Source: an uncultured Erysipelotrichaceae bacterium | GTDB lineage: Bacteria; Bacillota_I; Bacilli_A; Erysipelotrichales; Erysipelotrichaceae | Assembly: GCA_902782955.1 (NCBI GenBank) | Contig: CACZPD010000066.1 | Coordinates: forward strand, 1 to 14,204 | DNA length: 14,204 nt | Direction: 5' to 3' | Shown here: positions 1 to 7,599 of the stretch, in pieces | How the letters are laid out: every line of letters begins with the position of its first letter | Position numbering within the stretch: the first letter of the stretch is position 1 | Program-made: the position numbers and the translations under genes | Notes under the pieces: model-generated | What the model was told of the DNA's origin: nothing | Databases searched by the model: none | What the model saw: only the letters and a program-made list of their open reading frames with translations

Positions 1-7
1 CTGCAGA

Positions 8-358
8 TCAGACGAGATATGACCACTCGCTGGTTCCGTCATATGAGAGGGACTGCGGGGCGGTCATTTCCGCTTTGATGATCCTTCCTGTTACCTGCGT
101 AATCGTGAAACCGGCTTTTATGAAGGAGAGAAGTTTCGCTTCTCTTTCGGTCACGTTAGCGCAGATCTCAGACGCAACGATGCAGTTGTTGTCGTCAAGA
201 AAACAAAACCTGCCGTTGTCAGCGGAAAGGCGGACTTTTTCTCCGATGTGAAAGCCGTGATCCGGCTGACTGACTGCAGTCAGGGTGATCCTGATGTTTT
301 CACCAAGCTCTTCCTTGCGGGCATTTTCCGGCCCGTCAGTATTCAGAACGTTTTTCAA
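8..358 (-). CDS. Small protein of unknown function (116 aa), TTG start
   Basis: I do not recognise this protein. The open frame extends upstream to 535, but the start is best placed at TTG 358. A perfect GGAGGT ribosome binding site lies six bases before it (plus-strand 365-370), and a good promoter ends just upstream, which would leave the longer starts untranscribed. The 116-residue product has no signal peptide or membrane segment. The first 20 residues are polar and charged. The rest alternates short hydrophobic strands with a helix-like stretch around VTEREAKLLSFIKAGF, which suggests a small beta-rich domain; a HIRAN-like barrel is conceivable but unproven. The gene diverges from psuK. 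Codon use looks like that of its neighbours. That it is a real gene is fairly sure, because of the ribosome binding site and promoter; its function is unknown. Confidence 0.65.
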   Translation of the reverse strand: MKNVLNTDGPENARKEELGENIRITLTAVSQPDHGFHIGEKVRLSADNGRFCFLDDNNCIVASEICANVTEREAKLLSFIKAGFTITQVTGRIIKAEMTAPQSLSYDGTSEWSYLV

Positions 359-386
359 AAGCTTACCTCCTTTTCCTATGTTTTTT

Positions 387-415
387 GTTATACCCTGCCG
401 GAACCGGCATTGCAA
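387..415 (-). promoter_or_regulatory. Promoter of the small unknown gene, with a palindrome in its spacer
   Basis: On the minus strand, TTGCAA (410-415) is followed after exactly 17 bases by TATAAC (387-392). Transcription would start near 380, about 22 bases before the TTG start codon. The spacer contains the inverted repeat TGCCGG-AA-CCGGCA (396-409), two perfect six-base arms lying between the -35 and -10 boxes, a typical place for a repressor or a MerR-like regulator. The box matches are seen directly; use as a promoter and operator is inferred. Confidence 0.6.
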
Positions 416-466
416 CAGAAGGGAGATGAAGTTTTTAAAAATCTTAAAAATGTAAACGGATACATC

Positions 467-480
467 TGAAAGCGCTTTCT
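467..480. promoter_or_regulatory. Candidate CcpA catabolite-responsive element (cre)
   Basis: TGAAAGCGCTTTCT matches the cre consensus TGWNANCGNTNWCA at every fixed position except the last base. Its core GAAAGCGCTTTC is a perfect 12-base palindrome. It lies about 27 bases upstream of the psuK -35 box, centred near -68 from the expected psuK start site. In known CcpA regulons that position fits activation better than roadblock repression. It could also act on the divergent small gene. Confidence 0.55.
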
Positions 481-506
481 GCATGCATGAATATTCAGAA
501 GGTCTG

Positions 507-535
507 TTGACACCGGAAACGGGATACTCTATCAT
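507..535 (+). promoter_or_regulatory. Promoter of psuK-psuG
   Basis: A perfect -35 box TTGACA (507-512) is followed after 17 bases by TATCAT (530-535), one mismatch from the consensus -10. The expected start site near 542 gives a leader of about 40 bases ending in the AAAGGAG ribosome binding site of psuK. Confidence 0.75.
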
Positions 536-545
536 AATCTTTAGC

Positions 546-557
546 TTAATATATTAA
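546..557. promoter_or_regulatory. Palindrome in the psuK leader, possible operator
   Basis: TTAATATATTAA is a perfect 12-base palindrome starting about four bases after the predicted psuK start site, where a bound repressor would block transcription. AT-rich palindromes of this length occur by chance fairly often, so position is the main argument. PsuK itself carries a DNA-binding domain and could be the regulator, which is inference only. Confidence 0.3.
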
Positions 558-581
558 ACAATTATTTATAAAAGGAGCGTT

Positions 582-1670
582 ATGAACAGAGAGAATGAGA
601 TCCTGAACCTGATCCGTCAGAATCCGATGATCACACAGGATGAGATTGCGGAAAAGCTCGGCATCAAGAGAAGTACAGTCGGCGTTCATATCTCCCGGCT
701 GGAAAAGAAGGGGATCATCCGCGGGCGCGGTTATCTGATCAACGAAGATACGTATGTGGCAGGTGTCGGCAGTCTGAATCTCGACATTTACGGAAAGAGC
801 AGCGGCGATCTGAAGATCCACTATGATCATCCGGGGCATATTTCCGCCAATATCGGCGGGGTTACGCACAATATTATGGAAAACCTTTCACGGCTCCAGG
901 TTCCCGTGCGCTTTGTGACTGCGGCGGGAAATGATCTGTTCGGAAAGATCCTGCTGAACGAATGCCGGGAAGCAGGCATAGATGTTTCGGAATCTGTGGA
1001 AATAGAAGACGCGTCATCCGGTGTCTTCATGCAGATACTGGATGATAAAAATGATATGTACCTTGCACTGACAGAGATGCGTGTGTTTGAACATCTGACA
1101 CCGGAATTCCTGAAGAGCAGGATGCCGATGCTGTGCGGTGCGGCCGCGGTCGTCTGTGATCCCGCGCTGCCGGTTGAATCCCTGAAGTTCCTGACTGAAC
1201 TCCCGGTTCCTGTCTTCATCGATCCGACGAGCGAAGCACTGGCTGAGAAGATCCGCGATCTTGCGGGCGGATTCTATTTCATCAAGCCGAATTTAAAAGA
1301 ACTGTCCGTGCTGACCGGTATGGAAGTACATGATGAAAAAAGCGTCATGAAAGCAGGAAAAGCACTGCTTGAAAAGGGAACCGGTGTTGTCTGTGTTTCC
1401 ATGGGAGAAAAAGGATGCATCTACATGGACGCGGAAGGACATTATTATAAGAGAAAACTGAAACCGGTCCGGAATATGGTCAATGCGTCAGGCGCAGGAG
1501 ATGCCTTTATGGCAGCGATGGTATGCGGACATGTCCGTCATATGGATACAAAACAGATGATCGATCATGCCATGGCGGCAGGAATAGCTGCGGTCATGAG
1601 TGAAAAAGTAATCAATCCGGCATTCAGTGCCGATCTGATAGAAACGATTTTAAAGGAGAGAAAAAAATGA
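582..1670 (+). CDS. psuK: Pseudouridine kinase with N-terminal winged-helix domain (PfkB family)
   Basis: A 362-residue carbohydrate kinase of the PfkB/ribokinase family, predicted to phosphorylate pseudouridine at the 5' position with ATP in the cytoplasm. Residues 1 to about 55 form a winged helix-turn-helix (NRENEILNLIRQNP, then a recognition helix around IKRSTVGVHISRLEKKG), as in the HTH-PfkB proteins of the E. coli YeiI type. The kinase domain follows, with the substrate-binding start VAGVGSLNLDIYG (59-71), NIGG-V-HN near 90-97, the N-x-x-E-type segment KPNLKELSVLTG (235-246) and the anion-hole motif GAGD at 304-307, where D307 is the expected catalytic base. Assignment to pseudouridine rather than another sugar rests on the four-base overlap (ATGA) with psuG. 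The ATG start has the ribosome binding site AAAGGAG seven bases upstream. The DNA-binding domain suggests the kinase may regulate its own operon. Confidence 0.88.
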   Translation: MNRENEILNLIRQNPMITQDEIAEKLGIKRSTVGVHISRLEKKGIIRGRGYLINEDTYVAGVGSLNLDIYGKSSGDLKIHYDHPGHISANIGGVTHNIMENLSRLQVPVRFVTAAGNDLFGKILLNECREAGIDVSESVEIEDASSGVFMQILDDKNDMYLALTEMRVFEHLTPEFLKSRMPMLCGAAAVVCDPALPVESLKFLTELPVPVFIDPTSEALAEKIRDLAGGFYFIKPNLKELSVLTGMEVHDEKSVMKAGKALLEKGTGVVCVSMGEKGCIYMDAEGHYYKRKLKPVRNMVNASGAGDAFMAAMVCGHVRHMDTKQMIDHAMAAGIAAVMSEKVINPAFSADLIETILKERKK

Positions 1671-2581
1671 AGAAAGAGTACCTCAGCATTTCAGAAGAAA
1701 TTCAGGCAGCGATCGATGAAGGAAAACCGGTCGTGGCATTGGAAAGCACCATTCTTTCCCACGGCATGCCGTATCCGCAGAATGTGGAGTTTGCCCACAA
1801 AGTGGAAGAGATCGTCAGGGCGGAAGGCGCGATTCCTGCGACAACAGCCATTATCGGCGGAAAACTGAAAGTCGGACTGACTTCCGAAGAACTGGAAATC
1901 ATGTGCAAGGCAGAGAATGTAGGAAAAGTATCCCGCAGGGATGTTGCGGTTTATCTGGCTTCCGGCATGACCGGCGCTACTACAGTTGCCACAACGATGC
2001 TGATCGCATCACTGGCCGGCATCCGTTTCTTTGCGACCGGCGGTATCGGCGGCGTTCACCGCAACGGTCAGGAAACAATGGACATCTCCGCTGACCTGCA
2101 GGAACTGGCCAACACGGATGTATGCGTTGTCTGTGCCGGCTGCAAGCAGATCCTGGATATCGGCAGAACACTGGAATATCTGGAAACGATGGGCGTACCG
2201 GTTATCGGCTACAAAACCGACGACTTCCCGGCATTCTATTGTGAAAAGAGCGGATTCGGTGTTGATTACCGCGCAGAAGATCCGGAGATCATCGCAAAGA
2301 TCATGAAGACCAAATGGGATCTCGGCCTCAAAGGCGGCGCGATCATCGGCAATCCGATCCCGCATGAATACGGACTTGATTTCGATTATATGGAAAAAGT
2401 CATTTCAGCATCGATCGAAAAGGCAAACCAGAAGGGCATCCGCGGCAAGAACATTACCCCGTTCCTCCTGGCAGATATCAAAGATTCCACCGGCGGTGAA
2501 TCCTTTGCGTCCAATCTGCAGCTTGCCTACAACAACGCAAGAGTTGCCAGCAAGATCTCCGTTGCCTACAGCAAACTCTGA
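1667..2581 (+). CDS. psuG: Pseudouridine-5'-phosphate glycosidase
   Basis: This 304-residue enzyme cleaves the C-C glycosidic bond of pseudouridine 5'-phosphate to give uracil and ribose 5-phosphate, completing the pathway begun by PsuK. The family signature is strong throughout: ALESTILSHGMPYPQN (24-39), GAIPATTAIIGGKLKVG (54-70), KVSRRDVA (87-94), the FFATGGIGGVHR loop (121-132) and VCAGCKQILDIG (155-166). By position, E26, K87 and K160 correspond to E. coli PsuG Glu31, Lys93 and Lys166, the last of which forms the Schiff base with the opened ribose. Length is normal for the family. Its ATG overlaps the psuK stop, and AAAGGAGAG upstream serves as ribosome binding site, so the two are translationally coupled. 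A terminator follows immediately. No pseudouridine transporter gene is attached. Confidence 0.96.
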   Translation: MKKEYLSISEEIQAAIDEGKPVVALESTILSHGMPYPQNVEFAHKVEEIVRAEGAIPATTAIIGGKLKVGLTSEELEIMCKAENVGKVSRRDVAVYLASGMTGATTVATTMLIASLAGIRFFATGGIGGVHRNGQETMDISADLQELANTDVCVVCAGCKQILDIGRTLEYLETMGVPVIGYKTDDFPAFYCEKSGFGVDYRAEDPEIIAKIMKTKWDLGLKGGAIIGNPIPHEYGLDFDYMEKVISASIEKANQKGIRGKNITPFLLADIKDSTGGESFASNLQLAYNNARVASKISVAYSKL

Positions 2582-2592
2582 TCCTGTACATG

Positions 2593-2616
2593 ACCGCTGT
2601 TATTCAGCGGTTTTTT
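2593..2616 (+). terminator. Rho-independent terminator of psuKG
   Basis: Stem ACCGCTG (2593-2599) pairs with CAGCGGT (2605-2611) around the loop TTATT, followed by a run of six T. It begins 12 bases after the psuG stop. The hairpin lies partly inside the last codons of the convergent YolD-like gene, whose stop is at 2600-2602. Read on the minus strand the hairpin lacks a T-run, so it should stop only the psuKG transcript. Confidence 0.88.
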
Positions 2617-3100
2617 CTTTTCCGGCGGAAAGGATCCGGATGCGGATGATATCGTCGAATGAGATCTCCGTCTGATCCAGCAGGATCCTGCGCATAACAG
2701 GATCTGTCCGGCGGACGATGCCCGTATACGGGATGCACTGTCCTTTAGAGAGATATGCTTCATTATGGGGATCCCCGCATGGGACAAACACCGTGATCTC
2801 AGCGGTGACGCGGTTTCTGCGCGCTTCTTTTCCGGCAGACGTCAGCCGGCACAGCTGTGTGATCCGGCTGTTCAGTTCCCACAGCTCATCCGGATCCGGA
2901 TCGGGTCTGCGTGTATATGGGACTTCCTTTGACAGGATCTCATTGTCAAATCCTTTCAGTGCCGCAAACGGCAGGAACAGCTTGGCACGCTGCCCCGGAC
3001 GCATCTGCGGATGTTTCAGGGAAAAATAGTCCCCGTTATGGACCGGTCTGCCCTGCATAAGGACAGCGGTATATTTAAATGACTGCGTGGCCTGATTCAT
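2600..3100 (-). CDS. YolD-like family protein, partner of the upstream Y-family polymerase
   Basis: This 166-residue cytoplasmic protein carries the pattern of the clostridial YolD-like family. It has HPQMRPGQRAKLFLPFAALKGFDNEI (30-55, the family's MSxxxRAxxFxPFAAL region), a charged middle helix, a beta strand VTAEITVFVP (98-107), then YTGIVRRTDPVMRRILLDQTEISFDDIIRIRI (125-156), which matches the family's closing V-x-G-x-V-x-x-I-D-P...I-x-FDDI segment. In Bacillus, YolD-like genes travel with UvrX-type polymerases and are linked to SOS mutagenesis, although their biochemical role is not settled. Here the gene begins 18 bases after the polymerase stop, so the two form an operon. AGAGGA five bases upstream supports the ATG. 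The 3' end overlaps the psuG terminator hairpin. Confidence in the family is good; the specific function is unknown. Confidence 0.82.
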   Translation of the reverse strand: MNQATQSFKYTAVLMQGRPVHNGDYFSLKHPQMRPGQRAKLFLPFAALKGFDNEILSKEVPYTRRPDPDPDELWELNSRITQLCRLTSAGKEARRNRVTAEITVFVPCGDPHNEAYLSKGQCIPYTGIVRRTDPVMRRILLDQTEISFDDIIRIRILSAGKEKTAE

Positions 3101-3118
3101 AGTATTCCTCTCATATGA

Positions 3119-4516
3119 TTATGCTTTATGACCGCCGATCTGTTCGTTTCTGTCTTTCGCGGTCGCGTTGTCCAGCAGGTTCATCCCCTTGAGCACGGCA
3201 TTGGTCCCGTAGCGTTTCCGTATGACTGCGATCGCCTGCTGTACATGCTGTTCCTTTTCTTCTTTTTCATAATCCGTAAACAGGTCCATCTGAAACATGC
3301 CGTATCCTTTTACGGTATCTTCGGCAGCGATCCCGAGCCGCCGGATGTAAAACCGGTGCTGGACTTTCTGATCAAATGCTTCCAGCAGGGCGGCCGTGAT
3401 CTGCTTTGTGCTGTTTGTGCGGTTGTGAAACCGGACGATCCCCGTCGTATGTTTCGGATAGATACGCCCGTAAAAATCCACGGAAAGAGGTCCGTCATAT
3501 TCCGGCACCGCTTCAAGGGAAACGGGATCGTAGCTGATCCAGAACGACAGGCTGCGGGTGGTGAGTTTCTTTTCAAACAGGTCGGCGCACAGGATATCGA
3601 TCATTTCCGTAAAGACGAGCCGTGCATCCGCAAAGGAGTACGGTTTCGGAAGCACCTGTCCGCTGTGCAGGCTGTGCGAAGGGGAATGATAGTTTTTGAT
3701 GTCCGGCATGGATACCGGCTCCAGTCCCCACGCGTGATCGATCAGGATCTCCCCGTCAATGCCGAAGATCTGATAAAACCATTCTTCATTTTTCTGACTC
3801 ATTGCGGCGATATCACCCATCGTGTACAGACCGGCGTTGTTCAGGCGTCTTGCTTTTCCGGTCCCGATCTGCCAGAAGTCCGTCAGCGGCTGATGATCCC
3901 ACAGCAGAAGGGGATAACTGTTTTCATCCAGTTCGGCGATGCGCACACCGTCCCGGTCAGCCGGTGATTTTTTTGCGACGATGTCCATGGCCACTTTGGC
4001 AAGATACAGGTTGGTCCCGATGCCGGCCGTTGCCGTGATGCCGGTCACGGAGAGTACATGCCGTATGATCGTGACAGCCAGGATCCGGGCGGCGGAAGTA
4101 TTCTGCTTTTCAGCTTCCTCCTCATAGAAATGCAGGTAGGGAGTGGCGTCAATGAAGCATTCATCGATGCTGTAGACATGAATGTCTTCGGCGGAAACAT
4201 ACTGCAGATAGATCGAATAGATATCAGCGGAGATCCTTTCGTATTTCGCCATCCGCGGCACGGCGACGATAAACGGGATCTGGCAGCGGTTTTTCCGTTC
4301 ATATTCCCGGATCTTCTGCTTCGCTTCAAACAGGCGGGGACGGGAGGGAACACCGATCTCTTTCAGCTTCGGCGATACGGCAAGGCAGATCGTTTTGTCA
4401 CTGCGGCTTTCGTCCGCAACCAGAAGATATGCCTTGAGCGGGTCCAGATTGCGGGCAACACATTCAACGGATGCGTAATAGGATTTCAGATCAATGCAGA
4501 TATATGTTTTTCCCAT
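3119..4516 (-). CDS. uvrX: Y-family translesion DNA polymerase (UvrX/UmuC-like)
   Basis: This 465-residue polymerase is predicted to copy past damaged template bases, usually as part of the SOS response. The palm domain has the metal-binding CIDLKSYYASVE (7-18), with D9 as catalytic residue and a Tyr pair at the steric-gate position, and YSIDECFID (115-123), with catalytic D118 and E119. ATAGIGTNLYLAKVA (163-177) and the helix-hairpin-helix-like IGTGKARRLNNAGLYTMGDIA (217-237) follow. A near-consensus sliding-clamp motif QMDLF lies at 409-413. The tail RYGTNAVLKGMNLLDNATAKDRNEQIGGHKA is typical of the Firmicute UmuC-like branch rather than classical DinB. The frame is open to 4552, but ATG 4516 is chosen because AGGAAG lies eight bases upstream and protein homology begins there. 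No consensus Bacillus LexA box (GAAC-N4-GTTC) is seen upstream. Subfamily naming is by pattern recognition. Confidence 0.9.
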   Translation of the reverse strand: MGKTYICIDLKSYYASVECVARNLDPLKAYLLVADESRSDKTICLAVSPKLKEIGVPSRPRLFEAKQKIREYERKNRCQIPFIVAVPRMAKYERISADIYSIYLQYVSAEDIHVYSIDECFIDATPYLHFYEEEAEKQNTSAARILAVTIIRHVLSVTGITATAGIGTNLYLAKVAMDIVAKKSPADRDGVRIAELDENSYPLLLWDHQPLTDFWQIGTGKARRLNNAGLYTMGDIAAMSQKNEEWFYQIFGIDGEILIDHAWGLEPVSMPDIKNYHSPSHSLHSGQVLPKPYSFADARLVFTEMIDILCADLFEKKLTTRSLSFWISYDPVSLEAVPEYDGPLSVDFYGRIYPKHTTGIVRFHNRTNSTKQITAALLEAFDQKVQHRFYIRRLGIAAEDTVKGYGMFQMDLFTDYEKEEKEQHVQQAIAVIRKRYGTNAVLKGMNLLDNATAKDRNEQIGGHKA

Positions 4517-4606
4517 TATGAAAACTTCCTTTCCCGTATCGTTTTCCCGCATATTGATGCAGGGCGCATATTATATTTAAAAAGTATATAATAGTGAGCG
4601 TAAATG

Positions 4607-4619
4607 TGCGTTATACGCA
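4607..4619. repeat. Short inverted repeat in the uvrX leader
   Basis: TGCGT-TAT-ACGCA has two perfect five-base arms around a three-base spacer. It falls about 15 bases downstream of the predicted -10 box of the polymerase operon, within its roughly 110-base leader. This is a plausible operator position, perhaps for the organism's LexA or another repressor. The match is short and the assignment is inference. Confidence 0.3.
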
Positions 4620-4633
4620 ACATCTAATCAAAT

Positions 4634-4660
4634 ATTATACTCATTTGGTGCTTTCGTCAA
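4634..4660 (-). promoter_or_regulatory. Candidate promoter of the uvrX-yolD operon
   Basis: On the minus strand, TTGACG (4655-4660) is followed by TATAAT (4634-4639) after 15 bases; the overlapping TAATAT (4632-4637) gives the preferred 17-base spacing. A second perfect TATAAT on the same strand at 4570-4575 lacks a recognisable -35. Transcription from the first would start near 4626, leaving a leader of about 110 bases before the polymerase start. Confidence 0.5.
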
Positions 4661-4668
4661 CGGGTCTG

Positions 4669-4690
4669 CAATACATTTCAAAATGTATTG
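4669..4690. promoter_or_regulatory. Perfect 10-base inverted repeat upstream of tdk, likely operator
   Basis: Arms CAATACATTT (4669-4678) and AAATGTATTG (4681-4690) are perfect reverse complements around the spacer CA. The right arm overlaps a possible tdk -35 (TTGTTC, 4688-4693), which is followed after 18 bases by CATAGT (4712-4717). The left arm starts eight bases upstream of the divergent uvrX -35. No T-run follows, so it is not a terminator. Its size and symmetry suit a dimeric MarR-, TetR- or GntR-type regulator; which one is unknown. Confidence 0.55.
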
Positions 4691-4739
4691 TTCTTTATGT
4701 CCGGGCAGTTTCATAGTTTAATATAGACAGAGGGAATAT

Positions 4740-5321
4740 ATGGCAAAATTATATTTTTACTACGGCGCGATGGGCAGTTCCAAGACTGCCAATGCTTTGA
4801 TGGTGCACTATAATTATACGGAAAGAGGACAGAAGGCGCTTCTGGCCAAAACCAATATCGATACAAGGGACGGGAACCGGATCATGCGTTCCCGGATCGG
4901 TCTGGAAAAGGAATGCATTCTTCTTTCGGAAGTCTGCGCGATGAAGGACGAAGACCTGAAACAGTATAATGCCGTGATCGTGGATGAGATCCAGTTTGCG
5001 AAGAAAGCGGAGATCGATTTCCTTGCGCACATTGTGGATGACCTGGAAGTCCCGGTTCTGTGCTACGGTCTGCGGGCGGATTTCCAGAACAACCTGTTTG
5101 AAGGCAGCGAACGCCTGATTGCGATATGCGATGAGATCCATGAGATCAAGACGGTCTGCTGGTGCGGGAAGAAAGCAACGTGCAATGCCCGCTACAACGC
5201 GAAGGGTATCGTAAGGGAAGGCGCACAGATCATGCTCGGGGCAAATGACGAATATATCGCGTTATGCCGGAAACACTTTCTGGAGGGGAAACTGCGGCCG
5301 GATGAACCCGGTCAGTCATAA
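4740..5321 (+). CDS. tdk: Thymidine kinase
   Basis: This 193-residue enzyme phosphorylates thymidine (and deoxyuridine) to dTMP with ATP, in pyrimidine salvage. It closely follows the E. coli-type Tdk layout: MAKLYFYYGAMGSSKT at the start, with P-loop GAMGSSKT (9-16), the catalytic Glu in VDEIQF (E83), VPVLCYGLRADF (104-115) before the lasso, and a zinc-binding region made by CWCGKKA (140-146) and the CRKH pair (176-179). The P-loop has Ser where most family members have Gly before Lys; the Lys and Thr are kept. AGAGGG five bases before the ATG is the ribosome binding site. The gene is the first of a three-gene run, with the beta-glucosidase starting 18 bases after its stop. Transcription is probably controlled through the palindrome centred near 4680. 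Confidence 0.95.
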   Translation: MAKLYFYYGAMGSSKTANALMVHYNYTERGQKALLAKTNIDTRDGNRIMRSRIGLEKECILLSEVCAMKDEDLKQYNAVIVDEIQFAKKAEIDFLAHIVDDLEVPVLCYGLRADFQNNLFEGSERLIAICDEIHEIKTVCWCGKKATCNARYNAKGIVREGAQIMLGANDEYIALCRKHFLEGKLRPDEPGQS

Positions 5322-6812
<1,491 letters not shown>

Positions 6813-6824
6813 GGGAAAACAGCC

Positions 6825-7484
6825 ATGTATGAAAATATCAACAATGTAAAGAGCACGGAAGGCATTGCGGAATTTGAAAAACAGTTCTCGAAACCGGACT
6901 GTGTCCTGCTCGACAGCGAATACAGCAGTATGGGCAGAATGATTGGAAACAAAGCATGCAAAGCGGCCGGATATACGTATTACGATGCGGTATTCCTGCT
7001 TGATCTTGTGCCGGAAACAGGCGTGACGATGGAAGAAGTCCGAACCTTTGAACAGAAACTGCGGAAAAATGATATTACCAGGGAAGAGATCATCTCTGAA
7101 CCGGGGTATGACAGGATCACAAAAGCTTTTGATCTCGCGATCGACCGCGCCCTGGCAAAAGGCCCTTGTCTGATCCATGACAGGGCAACGAAGGAAATGA
7201 TCGAGGTGCGCGGCTACAGCTGTGTTACCGTACTGACTTATGCGACAGACATACATGCCAAGATCATCCGGGCAAAAGTCTCACCGCTGTACGCAGGTAT
7301 GGAAAATGACGAAGATGTAATTGCGGCGATGCGCGAAGAAGACAACATCCGCAGAAATTACCACAAAGCGCACAGTGATACGGTTTGGGGAGACAAGGAC
7401 ACCTATGATCTCTGCATCAATTCTGAAACAGCAGGCAGGGACTATACGGCAGAACTGATCGCGCATGTGATGAAAGCAGACTGA
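6825..7484 (+). CDS. Cytidylate-kinase-like family protein with degenerate P-loop
   Basis: This 219-residue protein resembles the cytidylate kinase-like family common in Firmicutes, which is distinct from housekeeping Cmk. The C-terminal half keeps the family pattern: the Arg in LIHDRATKEMI (116-126), a strand YSCVTVLTYA (131-140), and EEDNIRRNYHKAHSDTVWGDKDTYDLCINSE (171-201), corresponding to the usual K-x-D-x-x-R-x-x-Y-x-x-x-T-x-x-x-W-G-D-x-x-x-Y-D-L-x-x-N-S. In the N-terminus the usual ISREYGSGGRxIG becomes LDSEYSSMGRMIG (29-41). The Arg and two of the loop glycines are replaced, which may weaken or abolish nucleotide binding. The ATG has GGGGA eight bases upstream and starts 12 bases after the beta-glucosidase stop; a terminator follows. 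It could be a kinase of altered specificity or a regulatory pseudoenzyme. The family call is by motif and the substrate is unknown. Confidence 0.75.
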   Translation: MYENINNVKSTEGIAEFEKQFSKPDCVLLDSEYSSMGRMIGNKACKAAGYTYYDAVFLLDLVPETGVTMEEVRTFEQKLRKNDITREEIISEPGYDRITKAFDLAIDRALAKGPCLIHDRATKEMIEVRGYSCVTVLTYATDIHAKIIRAKVSPLYAGMENDEDVIAAMREEDNIRRNYHKAHSDTVWGDKDTYDLCINSETAGRDYTAELIAHVMKAD

Positions 7485-7509
7485 GATAACAGCAGAAAAT
7501 CTGTTCAGG

Positions 7510-7542
7510 GACCGGTATTCCGTCAGGAGTGCCGGTCTTTTT
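7510..7542 (+). terminator. Rho-independent terminator after the tdk operon
   Basis: A 12-base-pair stem (7510-7521 with 7526-7537, arms GACCGGTATTCC and GGAGTGCCGGTC, including two G-T pairs) closes on the loop GTCA and is followed by five T. It starts 25 bases after the stop of the cytidylate-kinase-like gene and separates that operon from the next. Confidence 0.92.
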
Positions 7543-7599
7543 GCTGGAATCCATGCGAAAATACATACGGCACGCTTCTTTTTGCGGTAAACTATACAT

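Noticed and set aside
359..535. N-terminal extension of the small minus-strand protein up to 535
   Set aside because: The promoter TTGCAA/TATAAC and the GGAGGT site place transcription and translation start at 380 and 358. The extension also covers the psuK promoter and cre-like site.
3128..3967. A 279-codon plus-strand open frame opposite the polymerase gene
   Set aside because: It lies wholly over the conserved polymerase coding region, has no family motif and no ribosome binding site.
4517..4739. Search for a LexA box or a riboswitch in the uvrX-tdk intergenic region
   Set aside because: No GAAC-N4-GTTC element and no structure resembling a known riboswitch or T-box could be seen; only the promoter and the two inverted repeats are reported.
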